DNA of 64,000 nt from Lepidonotus clava (Eukaryota; Annelida; Polychaeta; Phyllodocida; Polynoidae). The number at the start of each line of letters is the position of its first letter. The stretch's first letter is position 1. Below the pieces are notes generated by a model. It saw only the letters and a list, made by a program, of their open reading frames with translations. It made no database searches and was not told where the DNA came from. The DNA is taken from contig OW387134.1 of the NCBI GenBank assembly GCA_936440205.1, positions 63,453,427 to 63,517,426 of the forward strand, given 5' to 3'. Position numbers and translations under genes: made by a program. Positions 43,241 through 54,905 of the stretch are shown here, piece after piece.

Positions 43241-44291
43241 GATAGTTTTGTGGTTTTGGTGTTACATCGCTTTTATAAGAATTTTATTATAAATGTTTAG
43301 AAAGCTTTCTAATACTCTTGGCATATGGGACGCCCCTTGCTATAATCACAATATAGTTGGTGCAGTAGACATTCTATAGTAGGTGAGTATATAGGCCATA
43401 ACCTTACGGTATGATTAATATTTTGAGTGTCACCCCTCAATCCCTCTCCCCGATATCAGATAATACTTTGATAATGTACCACCAGAATAGAGAAAACAAG
43501 TACCAGGGGCAGATCTAGGATTGTGGAAAGGGGAGGCCACCATATTGGCTACGACATAAACGTTGTAAATCCGTCCGGCCCGGAGGGTGTTTCATAAACA
43601 AATGTATGAAACTGATGAATCTTTAAAACATACTTTGAATTCTATCACAAATGTATTAAATTTCTTTGCTATTTTCTTCAAAATGTCTTGAAAATGTCAT
43701 CGGTGAGAAATTTTGCATTAATGTTTTATAAAGAATTCTTAAAGCCCAATCCTAAGAAACTCTTGTAATGGACGAAAATAGTTTCACAAAACCGTCACTT
43801 TTTAAATCAAGTTATGAAATACCTAGGTAAAGTTGATCAAAGTTGGTAAAGTTGATCTCAGTTCCGTTTTGCCATTGATACAACATGACCATTCTGGGTT
43901 TGAGATCATAATTTAGGTCATCTTCGAGATGGGGTAAATGTTTTTTCTTGAAAGCTGTTATATCTTAAGGAAAGTCCTATAACAAAAGAGAAAAAGATTC
44001 TTGAAGTACAAATAAAAAACCTGGACATTTTCTGTCACCTCCTGTTCGTCCATATATCCCTACGTTCTCATAAATTCACCCAAATGCAATTCTGATGGCA
44101 CATTCAAAGTGAAATGACAATAATTATGTGTCCTGTTAATGTACAACACTTCATGTAAAATAGCATTTATAATATCTAGCCAAAACTCTGAAATATCACT
44201 CTGTCACAATGACAGGAATACAAAATGAGCCGTTTCTTGCTGACCAGATCTATGTTCTGAAGATGCCTCTGGGACATTTTCCCTTATTTTA
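43241..44291. other. Non-coding stretch with repeat scraps
   Basis: A fragment 'aggggcagatctaggattgt' of the GGCGGATCCAG family lies near 43.51 kb. A 'gtttcataaacaaatgtatg' piece, distantly like the GGCCTGTTTCATAA family, lies at about 43.59-43.85 kb. No gene. Confidence 0.4.
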
Positions 44292-45575
44292 GTTTAGATG
44301 TTAACAACGACATTAAATAGTGGGAATCCTGACCCTTCAGATACCCCCCCCCCCCCCCAAATCAGCTTAAACTTAGCAACAGATTATCAAAAAGAAGACA
44401 AATAAAATGATATATCTAATTATTGCTTTTCATAGTACCCAAAAATCTAGATGTATGTACCAGAAAATACTTGGAATAACACTTCACGCATTGTGCAACA
44501 TTATTATAGGTTACATGTAGAGAATCTAAGTGCCACTCATGTTTAGAACATCCCACTAGACCAAAGTTCGTGGACCGAGGTTGAACCCGAGCATATCATA
44601 GAGGTCTCCTTGATGAATCTATGAATATTTCTCCATTTGATTTTTGGACCAAGGAGCACCCCCCCCCCGATGCCCTTGACTGTTTTGACCTTCACCTGAC
44701 CTTCAGAGACACTCCTACAAACAAGGTCACGTGTTAAAATAATGTTATGTCTATGTGTAGGACGTAATGATATCTACGCGAGATTCTGTGGACCGCATTT
44801 TTCTTATTTCCAAGTCTTTTTTGTGAATCTAGTAATGCTCTTCACTTTTTGCATATAGGGCTCTCTTTAAAATCATGTTTAACTTTGTTTGATTACACAC
44901 TCGCAACTGTTAAAAATGTGTAGTTTTATCACGTTGTCAACGATGAAATTGAAAAAAAGGGGGAGTCATGACCCTTCAGACCCCACAAATCAGCTTATAG
45001 AGAAATGCATAGCAACAGATTATCAAAAAGAAGACATATAAAATGATATATCTAATTAATGCTTTTCATAGTACCTGAAAATTTAGATGTATATACCAGA
45101 AAATACTTAGAATAACACTTCATGCATTGTACAACATTATTATGGGTTACATGTAGAGAATCTAAGTGCCACTCATGTTTAGAACATCCCACCGGACCAA
45201 AGCTCGTCGACTGAGGTTGAGCCCGATTACATCACGGAGGTCTCCTTGATGAATCTATGAATATTTCTCCATTAAATTTTGACTTTTGACCCAATCAGCA
45301 ATCCGCCTCCCACTATTCCCTTGACTGCTTTTACCTTCCGATGACCCTGAGACCCCCTACAAACAAATTCACGTGTTAAAATGTATTATTCTACGTGTAG
45401 AAAGTAATGTTATTTTCATGAGATCTCGTGGACCCGCCCCATTTTCGATCTGTCCTACGTGCTTTTGTGAATCTAGTAATTATCTTCGCATTTTGGATAT
45501 AGGACTCCCTTTAAAATCTATGTTTAACTTTAATTTAACACACACTTCCAACTGTTATAAATACAACGTTTTATC
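44292..45575. repeat. Tandem direct duplication, period about 636-640 bp
   Basis: The segment from about 44292 to 44930 is repeated at about 44935-45575. Markers are 'agattatcaaaaagaagaca' at 44381 and 45017, 'gttacatgtagagaatctaa', and 'ggtctccttgatgaatctat'. The copies differ by scattered substitutions and a C-run present only in the first. Neither encodes a recognisable protein. Confidence 0.85.
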
Positions 45576-45589
45576 AGGCTGAATTCATT

Positions 45590-46247
45590 ATCCAACCTGA
45601 CTATAATGATTATTAATTGACGGAGGTAATAAGAATCTGATTGATAAGCTACAAAAACTGCAATTCAGAGCTCTAAAAATCGTACATAATTATACTCTGA
45701 ATAATAAGGTTATAACTAGAGCGGATGAATCAGTTGTACATATAAATTGTAAAGTAGAACCTCTTATAATACGTCGGACACGACGACTGTTATTGATGTT
45801 ACATATGTATATATATGAGTGAGAAACGAAGTCTTCTGTGTGTCAACTCCCAAAACGACAATTGAGAAGTGACGATGGAATTAAATTAGAATTAGAACGA
45901 CCAAATTTGGAAGTCTATAAGAAAAATTAGAAATATCGTGCATATAAATACTGGACTAACCTAGAAACCTCGGTCCAAAAAGTCGATTTGCACACTGAAT
46001 TTAAGAAAAAACTTACACAAAATGTAATAGAAAATGTATGGAAAAAAGTACACGAAATCGGTGTTACATAATCTTATGATTCATTAAGTATATTGTACTT
46101 TATCTGTGATCTTTTGTTAATCTCCTGACGTTATTAATCAGTTATTGAAAAATGCTACGCAAAAACCAAATGTACAGACGTCTTGAAAAGCACTGTAAAG
46201 TGATGACGATTAAGTTCAATAAAAAAAAAAAAAAAAAAAAAAAAAAA
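45590..46247 (+). mobile_element. 5'-truncated non-LTR retrotransposon (LINE) 3' end
   Basis: The frame from 45622 reads NLIDKLQKLQFRALKIVHN and RRTRRLLLMLHMYI, then ELERPNLEVYKKN and KYRAYKYWTNLE. This is the C-terminal end of Jockey/CR1/I-like reverse transcriptase polyproteins ('l..LQ.ra.Rii', 'R......f....'). The frame is broken by stops at 45820-45822 and 45928-45930 before its natural end at 46069-46071. A 3'-untranslated region of about 150 bp with 'caataaa' and a poly(A) tail (46221-46247) follow. It is a dead-on-arrival 5'-truncated insertion. Confidence 0.8.
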
Positions 46248-46329
46248 TAAAGACATGAGTTAAACTGGTGGCAAATACGAGCCGAGGGTCACTTCCTAAC
46301 TCTGAGTTTAGCCGACTCCACTGGTATCT

Positions 46330-46620
46330 ATCCAAGCAAGAAGCGACATAGCAAGAGCATACATTTTTGGCCAGTCTGTAACCTGCCCAATTTTCATGTA
46401 ACAGTTACATTACATTATGTTAGGTTGAGGCTCTCCAAGGCAGAATGTTATAATAACATTATTCTGGTAAAGTTGAGACCTTACCAATACAGGTTTTTTA
46501 CATGAAATAATGTAACCAGAATGTTATATTAAAGTCACAGTGCAATGGTGCAATGCTCTGAAGAAGTTATTGGGTGCCATCAAAATAATGTAACAAGAAC
46601 CAAGCCAGTGAACTAAAGAG
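46330..46620. mobile_element. AACGTT-rich MITE, truncated copy
   Basis: It begins 'ccaagcaagaagcgacatag', has 'ggccagtctgtaacctgccc' and 'taacagttac', and continues to 'caaaataatgtaacaagaac'. The right end is missing. Confidence 0.55.
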
Positions 46621-47066
46621 AGTTAATTATCTGTTATATGTGGTGTACGTAATTAGTTGTAGTTAATTGTAGATTTTCAAAATCCTGGATCCGATGCTGT
46701 TAGATATAGGGGTGTACCACATGTATCGCCTGTTTTCCATACTATACCCACAGCACTGCTTTCGCGGAAAGTAAGCTTAAGGTTGATTACGGAGTAATCT
46801 GAAGCGACAGTGGAGCGTGCCTGTTTCCTGAAGGCCTGGACCAAAGTTTCAGAGTCAACCACAGTCTTCGGGATACACGCGCCTCTCAACGTGAGGCACT
46901 GCTATGTGAAAGTCTAGACAAGTCTAGACTGTCTCTGACTTAGTTATACAGACACAATATCACAAACAAATAGATAGACGTCCATTATATATGATGTGTT
47001 TACGTGAATACGTTAATGATACCAAATACCTTTTTATAATACACACAAATTTGAGGAAACTGTGCT

Positions 47067-47069
<3 letters not shown>
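46621..47069. other. Non-coding stretch, nothing recognised
   Basis: No gene was found. A 'tctaga(c)' inverted pair occurs near 46.91-46.93 kb. Confidence 0.35.

Positions 47070-47131
<62 letters not shown>
47070..47131. repeat. (TA)n microsatellite
   Basis: About 31 TA dinucleotides. Tyr-Ile open frames through it on both strands are artefacts. Confidence 0.92.
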
Positions 47132-47135
<4 letters not shown>

Positions 47136-47504
47136 ATGTTCATGACATGGTAGCCCTAGGCCTATATATAAAATATTCTTATAAATTGTCTTATTTTCTA
47201 TCAACCCACCATTGTCATGTAGACTGTTCCAAACCTTCTTAGCTTTCACAATGGGCCTTTTATGAAAAATCATATTTATTATTGGATGTATATTCAATTA
47301 TTTACCTGGACACCAATAAGTACCTATTTGTGTCTAATTTTTTCTTCATCTCAATTTGTAATCAAAATAGTTTGGAAGTAATAAAAAGAGTGAAATTTCA
47401 AATGCACAATACGGAAAATGAAGATATCTCCTAAAAATAGAAACATATGTCTGCATGTTCAGAATCGTATAGGTGCATCCCCAGGAAAACATGAAGCCCC
47501 AGGG

Positions 47505-47900
47505 AAGCAGGCAAGCAAGCAAGCAGGCAAGCAGCGACATTACAAGCACGTTCTGTACCCATACTTTTTCGATCTCTCTTTACCTGCCTAATTTTGATTG
47601 TTACATCATTTTAAGTTAAGGACTCTATAAGAGTGTTATCAATGATTCTATGATATGTTTGGTGTTATAATAACATCATGTTCTGGAAAGGTTGAGACTT
47701 TTTAGATAAAGTATAATGCTGTAATAATGTTATTTTTAGGTTAAATTGCGTAACCAGAATGTAATATGTCATAGTGCAACATCACAATTTTAGGTTCCAA
47801 AGATGTCATTGGGTGCCTTCAAGATCATGTAATGAGAACCAAAACTTAAGAAAATAGAACGTTATTGCAATATCATGATAACATTACATTCTTGCCTGGG
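47505..47900. mobile_element. AACGTT-rich MITE, copy A of a cluster
   Basis: It starts in a short 'caggcaagcaag' repeat and 'caagcagcgacattacaagc' and ends 'acattcttgcctggg'. It contains 'gttataataacatcatgttc'. It is AT-shifted relative to the 11.2-kb subtype. Confidence 0.65.
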
Positions 47901-48168
47901 ACGTTATCATAATGTCTCTGGAACCTAACATTGTGACATTGCAAAGTGACCTTATCTCAACATTCTGGTTTCACTGAAAGATAACATTACTATAATGTTC
48001 TGAATTTGTAAGGTCTCAACATCACTTGAATGTAATGTCATTATAATGTTAGGTTTTAATGAGTTTAAACCTCACGCAATATAACATACCTGTTGCGTGA
48101 AAATTTAGTAAGTAACACACTGACCAAAAAATTATGGTTTCAGAAAGTGCCTGTGACGTTGCGGCTTG
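47901..48168. mobile_element. AACGTT-rich MITE, copy B, inverted against copy A
   Basis: It begins 'acgttatcataatgtctctg' directly at the end of copy A and ends 'gtgacgttgcggcttgcc'. It holds 'tagtaagtaacacactgacc', the inverse of the family block. The two copies appear to share the TTGCCTGGG junction. Confidence 0.6.
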
Positions 48169-48911
48169 CCTTCAGCCTCACTGCAATAGACCAGCCTAAT
48201 AGTCAGGGATCATGATAATATGCGTTACTTCACTATCTCTATGAACAGCCTTATTACGATGGTACTCAACTAAGCCACTTCACCCTCTTATCCATCAGGG
48301 ATAAAGGATTACACACAGCCTTGGAGCTGGCTCGGTTCTCACTTTATCCATTGTTATGCTGTTACTTATCAGATCACACGAGCGATGTCACATCAATTAT
48401 ACCTGAATTTCATATGAGAATAACCTTATCATAAAATTGGGGCATTTGAATTTAGCTTTTTCTTTAATGGGATATTTATATAGGTCTATTAAAGATGGAG
48501 AGTTGTTTGCTAGCTCTTTTCATTTAAGCTATTGTTATTATTCACCATCTTTATCGTATTTCAATTGTTCACATATATTCAAAGAGCGTCTTATATGATA
48601 TCGTTAGCACTCCTGGTGTTACTTGCATTAAAGTAGGTTTATTCTTATATGGTGGTCCAAATAAAGATCACTTGCTTTCAGAGGTATAGTAGGTTTACAA
48701 CACATCCTTTATGGTAACTGGACATACAAAATGCTCCCAATGAATCACCTTCATCACATACTTCCATGGACGACAACAGTTGTTAATACTATCCACACAT
48801 GCTAGAATTATACCCTCACTCAAGGTCTTCACTCAAATCACAGACTGCAAATGTCCTGATGTCTGACTTATTACCACCACTTATTCCAGTACGACCTGGT
48901 CGCCTAGCCTA
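48169..48911. other. Non-coding stretch, nothing recognised
   Basis: No gene or recurrent repeat is seen. Confidence 0.35.
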
Positions 48912-49286
48912 AGGCTACAACCCAAGCAAGAATAGGACGTTATAATACTTTGCTGCAAGGTTTTGTTTAGTTATGGTTGGATTCTTGTTACATTTTTTTG
49001 ATGGACCCCAAAAATATCTTTAGAACCTAATATTGGAACGTTACACTGTAATGTTATTGTGACATTCTTTTTTGCATGTTATGATAACATTATCATTACA
49101 TTTTTTTATTAGTAATGTCTCAACTTCACTAAAATAATCATAATGTTACTCTGACATTCTGGTTTAGTAGGTCTCAACTTTACCCAAAATAGCATAACTG
49201 TTATGAAAAAATTGGGCAGGTTACAAACTGACCAAAAAGGTACAGTCGCAGAACATGCTTGTTACATCGCTGCTTGCCTGGGTAAT
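48912..49286. mobile_element. AACGTT-rich MITE, copy C
   Basis: It runs from 'cccaagcaagaataggacgt' to 'catcgctgcttgcctggg', with terminal inverted repeats 'cccaagcaag' / 'cttgcctggg'. The family block appears inverted ('caggttacaaactgaccaaa'). Confidence 0.7.
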
Positions 49287-50039
49287 CCACTATGCTTTGT
49301 TGTTTGCCATATTACGGTAATAATTGATTTCTAAGGCTGCTGATAATATAAGTTCACTAGTCCCTGGTGTTAGTCCAGCGATCTTGCCACGTATCACCAA
49401 TTTATAATTGATCCGCTGGAAGATCTTATGTTATTCGTAGGAAGTGGACAAATAAAAAAAATCCACCCAGCAGAATTCTGCTCACTACTACGCTCCCATA
49501 TGTATCCGTTAGAACTGTTCTTAGACTGCCCCAGAGCTGATGGAATCCTATCTTTATATATCATTCTCAACCCACTCTTCTCGTTTATCAATCCCGGTTA
49601 GGGTTCTTAAATTTCCAATAAATGAGTCTTCCATCATGCTAATACCTAGACTATATTAAAAATCCATTACCAACTAATCAGTTTTTTTTTTATTAATGTG
49701 TTCTTAACTTTAAGGTGAATCATCAGTAGATTTATTATGCAGTCTGACATATCCCCAGCTTTGTGGTGACATTGTGGTGATGAGGTCAAAATCTAATGTC
49801 AAAACAAGTTGATTGGACAGTGAGTGTTTTGGAGCTTTTTCAAGTGGGCCATTAGCAGTGTGTGCCAGACAGGCATGGTGGACAGGCATGACCATTATTG
49901 TAGGTAGTACTACTCTTCTCTAACACCATCAAATCAACTAGAAACTTGAATCCTTGTATAGCCATGCACTTCAAAGTGAAAAGTCAGGGTAAAATGTGCA
50001 TATATTTGCAATTGAAGTATGTACTTTCATCTTACATTA
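49287..50039. other. Non-coding stretch, nothing recognised
   Basis: No recognised gene or repeat. Confidence 0.35.
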
Positions 50040-50195
50040 TTATGGGTTGGACCCCTAAAATCGACAGAGCGATATGGCCTTTTCTTAAATCCGACATGCG
50101 ATATGAGGCTTAGTGACATGAAGAAATAAATAAACGACATGACATGGGCCATTTCTGAAATTCAACATGCGACATTGGGGGCTCTTAAAATCGAT
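50040..50195. repeat. GACATGG-type dispersed repeat
   Basis: It begins 'ggacccctaaaatcgacag', the family's usual end, and carries about four units. It ends near 'cgacattgggggctctta'. Confidence 0.6.
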
Positions 50196-50899
50196 ATGGA
50201 AAATGAAGGCTTCCCCATACAGCTGTGTTGGCTGAAGGGGGTTCATTGGTGCCACCTGGTGTATACACTACTACCTCCACCTACCCACAATATCCTCAAC
50301 CTTACACCCCTTCCCACAATCCCACTCACCTCCCTCTCAATTGCGTTCTGGAGGCCATTGAGATCACACCTTTCCTCACTACAATTTCATCCACCCACCA
50401 AGACCTTCTCATATCATATCATAATTATTCCAACAATTGTATCATCAATTCTTACATTATATAAACTTTTATCAATTATCACACTTTCTATGATTATCCT
50501 GATTACTACCTACTTAATTTTATTCACAATAAAATTTAGATTTATTTCCCCAATTACTGCCTCTATTCTTATTTGGACCGGTTGTGCAGTAATGTATAGG
50601 GATATGCTACATGATCATTTCTTAAATTTGACATCAACACCCCTATTATTACTCAATCTAGCTAGGTTAAGGATAGAGAGTGGTGATTTTGGTATTTTTT
50701 GCAGTAGCTGCATCTTTGAATTATCAATGATTCAATTTTTGAAATATCTGCTTAATATTTCTCATATCTACACTTGAATATGTCCTCTACATAAACGTAT
50801 ATGAGATAAGATTATTCAATGAAAATTGACTGAGTAAATGAAATATAAAAACGGAAATTTGATTTTTAACTTTTATTTTTTGAAGGTCAATATCTGACT
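50196..50899. other. Unassigned AT-rich stretch with a hydrophobic open frame
   Basis: A plus-strand frame covering about 50139-50777 is long (212 codons) and rich in Ile, Leu and Thr, but begins inside the preceding repeat. It has no recognisable family motifs. I do not call it a gene. Confidence 0.3.
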
Positions 50900-51330
50900 T
50901 AATATTGAAGGTACTTATTGGGAACTTTGGATATATATTTAAAACATAGGGAACAGTGTCTCAAATTCTTTGTGTAGGTCCTAGTTAAATTTGAAGAAAA
51001 TATTCAAAATAAATGTGAAAAAATTATTAAAAGGTTACCGTTTTTTTCCAATGAAATTAAAAGTAGGACCTAAAACAAAAATCTAAGACACAGTTCCCTC
51101 CACAGTTATGTTTTTGCATTACCCGTAAAGTCTCAGAATTCCAGAGAAGCTGTTGATGAAGATATCAACATTCAAAAAATAAAAGTGAAAAATTCACTTT
51201 TTCATTTTTTTTTTCTAATTCCCATTTCATTAAGAATCTATCTATACCTCTGGACAGAGAAAAATCTGCCCTTTCATTTGATGTATAATACATCAATCAA
51301 TAAGCAATATTGGCAAAACTGTTGCAATTT
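50900..51330. repeat. Dispersed repeat shared with 33.41-33.79 kb, second copy
   Basis: It contains a palindrome with arms 'gggaacagtgtctcaaattc' and 'aaatctaagacacagttccc' (inverse), then a tail ending 'gaaaaatctgccctttca'. Order and tail match the copy at 33.4 kb. Confidence 0.5.
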
Positions 51331-53311
51331 TACTGAAATGCCTATTAATTAGCACTTTCTATCCTTAAACTTGTGAGAAGCACATAACAATGTCATATAG
51401 GCCTTTTATTGATAACACACTTAGAATGCCTATATTGATGTAGCTGTCATTGAAGCTTATACCCAAATGATTAATTCAAATTTCTGCCACTAGGGTGGTG
51501 CCACGCTCGATGAAAAACATGAATAAATATTAATTCCACAACCCTGTACATTAGTTTAAATCTATGTTGACCATTCTATGCTTCCACCTGGTGTCACCTG
51601 CCTACACTAGCATCGAGCTATTCAACGAGTACTCTAATAGCTTGGGCGGTTTTAGCAAGTGAGTAGTTTTGTAGATAAGGGTCAATTAAATGAACGTGTG
51701 TATTCATTTAACATTTCTTTCCATTGACACCCGTTCCAAGATGGGGCTATTAACATTACAACGACAATTGGGACACGCTCAATGTTATAGAAAGCAAGTG
51801 GGGATAATAACACTTGACTGAATTTAGGTTTGAACTGAGTAAGTTCCAGAGCTCCCTTACACAATTGAGGCCAACAATTACTAGTTTTTCTTGCATCTAC
51901 AGCTTGTGAAATTGATCTATCTTGTCGAAGAAAAACAACAACAAAATAAGCAAAATTTGTCTATCTAGCAAAATGCAAAGACAGAATGTACATACCAACT
52001 TTGAAAATATGAATCCCGTGAGATTTAAGAAGAAGGTTTGCTAACAACTTGATTCCTTTCAATAAAACAAAACATAATACTGGGAAAAATTGTAATGAAA
52101 ATATGCCAGAACGAACCTTGATTTAATCTGCGGTAAGATAATTAACATTCTCTGGCACCATATCCACTCAGTCTAGGTTGTCTTATGATTTAATGGAGAT
52201 TGCCGTTGTTTAAACTCTTGGAGAAAATTACATACGTCCCAATACAAAGCTAAAGCAAAAGTGAAACAATTAGGCCCTGGTATCTCGACCTACTTTAGAT
52301 AGTTGTCCCCGTTGTGGCATTATGTCAAGGAATCTACTTAAAGGAAACCTTGCACATAACTACAGGCTAGTTATTTTTCAATGAATTCAATTCAGCATGT
52401 TATTCACAACTTGCACTTGCATCAATGTATGATAAAATTTAAGAAAAATATTTAGTTTACACACAATTATGGGATTGTATTTCATTTTTTAGGGAAATCC
52501 CCCAATTTATGATGTAGCAAGATGAGTTCTTGCAGAATCCCATCTGCCCTTAGAGGGGAATCCCTATACCTGTAGAATTTGTAATAAAAATTATGCTCTC
52601 TAACCCAAAGTATATATATATTTGACCTAACGCAACTTATGATAAATTAAAATATGTATCCATCTACAACCATTCATTAATCAGGGAATCCCAAAATAAA
52701 TTTAGAAGGAATTCCCATATGTAGCTGTGACATAGCAGTGGGAGTACTGAGCAGCCCAGCATACCTGGAATTTCCAAAATCAAATTCCTTTCCTGAATAA
52801 CTCCCGAAGACCTTGACATTTTCAAGTTTTTGCTTTTGAAATATTTTTTATAATACTTAGATCAACTTAATTACATAAAACATTGCACTTCGTGAATTCA
52901 TATGCAAGCTTTCCTTTAAAAAGAACTATAAAAATCCTATAAGATGGTCTGACGTTCAGAAAATGGCATATATAGTTTGGTGTATTTGTGAGCTCTTTTT
53001 GACAAATGTTGACTGCCTATGACTTTTGGATGTATGGATGGATCTCAGGAAAACGGATGAATGGGACTTTTGGAGTCTCCAGTGGTGTCATGGGTCTTGG
53101 GGTCTTTGTGGTTGTGTTTGAATAAAAGTGATGAGAAAGAGAGATAAGGGTGGTCTTGGAGGTCAAACTGCTGTGGTCACTGTTTGCTGCTAATGTTACA
53201 AATTTGTGATTAGGGATGGAGTGTCTGATTTTCATGCAGGCCTTGCTGGAGGATCTGCCTGGACCCTCGTTCAGGTGGGGTCGGGGTCCACCTTGGGTCA
53301 ACAGGTGGTAA
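51331..53311. other. Non-coding stretch, nothing recognised
   Basis: AT-rich. A minus-strand frame at 53017-53301, rich in Thr, Ser and Pro, has no domain and no clear splice context. No recurrent repeat is recognised. Confidence 0.35.
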
Positions 53312-53902
53312 CCCAGCCAAGGATATGATGTTATAATAACGTTGCAGCAATATTCTGGATTGAATCTTGTTACGTCACACTGTTAGGTTGCAGTGACGTT
53401 CTTTTGATGACTCCCAATTACGTCGCTGCATCCAACTGTTGCAGCGTTACATTGTGATGTTCTTGTAACATTATTTATGAGGCTGAGACTTGCTAAGAAT
53501 GTTATAATAATATTCTGTTTCGGTGTGGTTGAGAACTCACTGAATGAGGATGTCACAATAACATTCTATTTAGGTTAGGGTGACACCTAACCTAATAAGA
53601 TGGTCACTAAGATGGTCAAGACAAGACGTAATCAGAACATCACAATAACGTTCTGTTTAAGTAAGGTTGTGACCTCCCCTGGGCACAACAATAATCTGTA
53701 TAAGTCAGGTCTAGACCTCACCTAATCAGAATGTCATGATGACATTCAATTCTAATTTGATCTTGACCTTACCTCACCAGAATGTTATGATGACATTCTG
53801 TTTTGGTTAGGTCTCAACCTCACAGAAAAAAAAGTAACAGTTATGTGACATTTTAGTAAGTAACAGACAAACCAAAAATGTATGGTTGCATAACATCATG
53901 CC
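53312..53902. mobile_element. AACGTT-rich MITE, long subtype, second copy
   Basis: It begins CCCAGCCAAGGATATGATG and follows the 14.33-kb copy in order through several 'gaatgtcatgatgacattct' units to 'ttttagtaagtaacagacaa'. The right terminus is lost. Confidence 0.75.
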
Positions 53903-54477
53903 ATTTCCCCCAAGCATAAGTAACAGGTATATGTTAACAGTTGTGCGTCAAAGAGAACACTCATTTATTTTGTGACAACATTTCACCTTTTTAGGCTTTC
54001 TAAAGGTACATACCAGCTGATTGGTTTAAATAGACTATGTGTCAAGTACACTAAAGTAGTCATGGAATACTAAAACAACTCATTCAATTCCAAACACAAA
54101 ATATATCTTGGTTTCATATGAAATAAATCCTAACTCATGTAAAACTGTGTATGCTAGCATTCTAAAAATCACATTCTTAAAACCAAAATTCACACCTTGC
54201 TACGGCCCCACCTGTATAGAAAATGCCCGGATTACAGAACCCAGGGTTAAAATGCCCCTCCAATCTGTAACAAAATTCGTGAAAGATATGAATTCGTTTC
54301 ATGCACATTTGGGACATTTAGAAGCTGAATAGAGTAGCACCACATACCAACGTCATCCATTGTAATATAGAAAGGCCTATTTCACAAGAAAATCTAATGT
54401 GTTTGGATGGCATTACGACAGAAGAATATTCAAATGATAAATATTTGGGTTTTGTGATATCAGTAGTATCCTTTTTG

Positions 54478-54905
54478 GTCGAGTTCAACACATCGAGCAG
54501 AAAATAGGGTCGAGTTCGACACATCGAGCAGAAAATAGGGTTGAGTTCAGCACATCGAGCGAAATTTAGGTCTTGTTCGACACAATTAATGCTTGAGTCA
54601 ATGGTAGAATGTGTTGGTCTTGTTCAACTCATCGAGCAGAAATAGGGTCGAGTTCAACACATCGAGCAGAAAATAGGGTTGAGTTCAGCACATCGAGCGA
54701 AATTTTAGGTCTTGTTCGACACATTTAATGCTTGAGTCAATGGTAGAATGTGTTGGTCTTGTTCAACTCATCGACTAGATTTTAGGTCGAGTTCAGCACA
54801 TCGAGCGAAAATTTAGGTCTTGTTCAACACACGAGTGAAATTTTAGGTCTTGTTCGACACATCGAGCGAAATTTAAGGTCTTGTTCGACACATCAGAGGA
54901 AATAC
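54478..54905. repeat. Minisatellite built on TTCGACACATCGAGC
   Basis: Units of about 33 bp ('gtcgagttcaacacatcgag' + 'cagaaaataggg') are organised into a larger repeat of about 138 bp (54541 and 54679). Each large unit also includes 'cttgagtcaatggtagaatg'. The outer part decays into shorter units. The core 'tcga' motifs make the unit partly palindromic. Confidence 0.85.

Noticed and set aside
47034-47297. Tyr-Ile repeat proteins on both strands
   Set aside because: They are artefacts of a (TA)n microsatellite.
50139-50777. 212-codon hydrophobic frame resembling a mitochondrial membrane protein
   Set aside because: It starts inside a dispersed repeat, shows no conserved mitochondrial gene motifs, and its Ile/Leu/Thr richness follows from AT- and C-rich low-complexity DNA.
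53017-53301. Thr/Ser/Pro-rich minus-strand frame as a gene
   Set aside because: No domain, no convincing start context or neighbouring exons were found.
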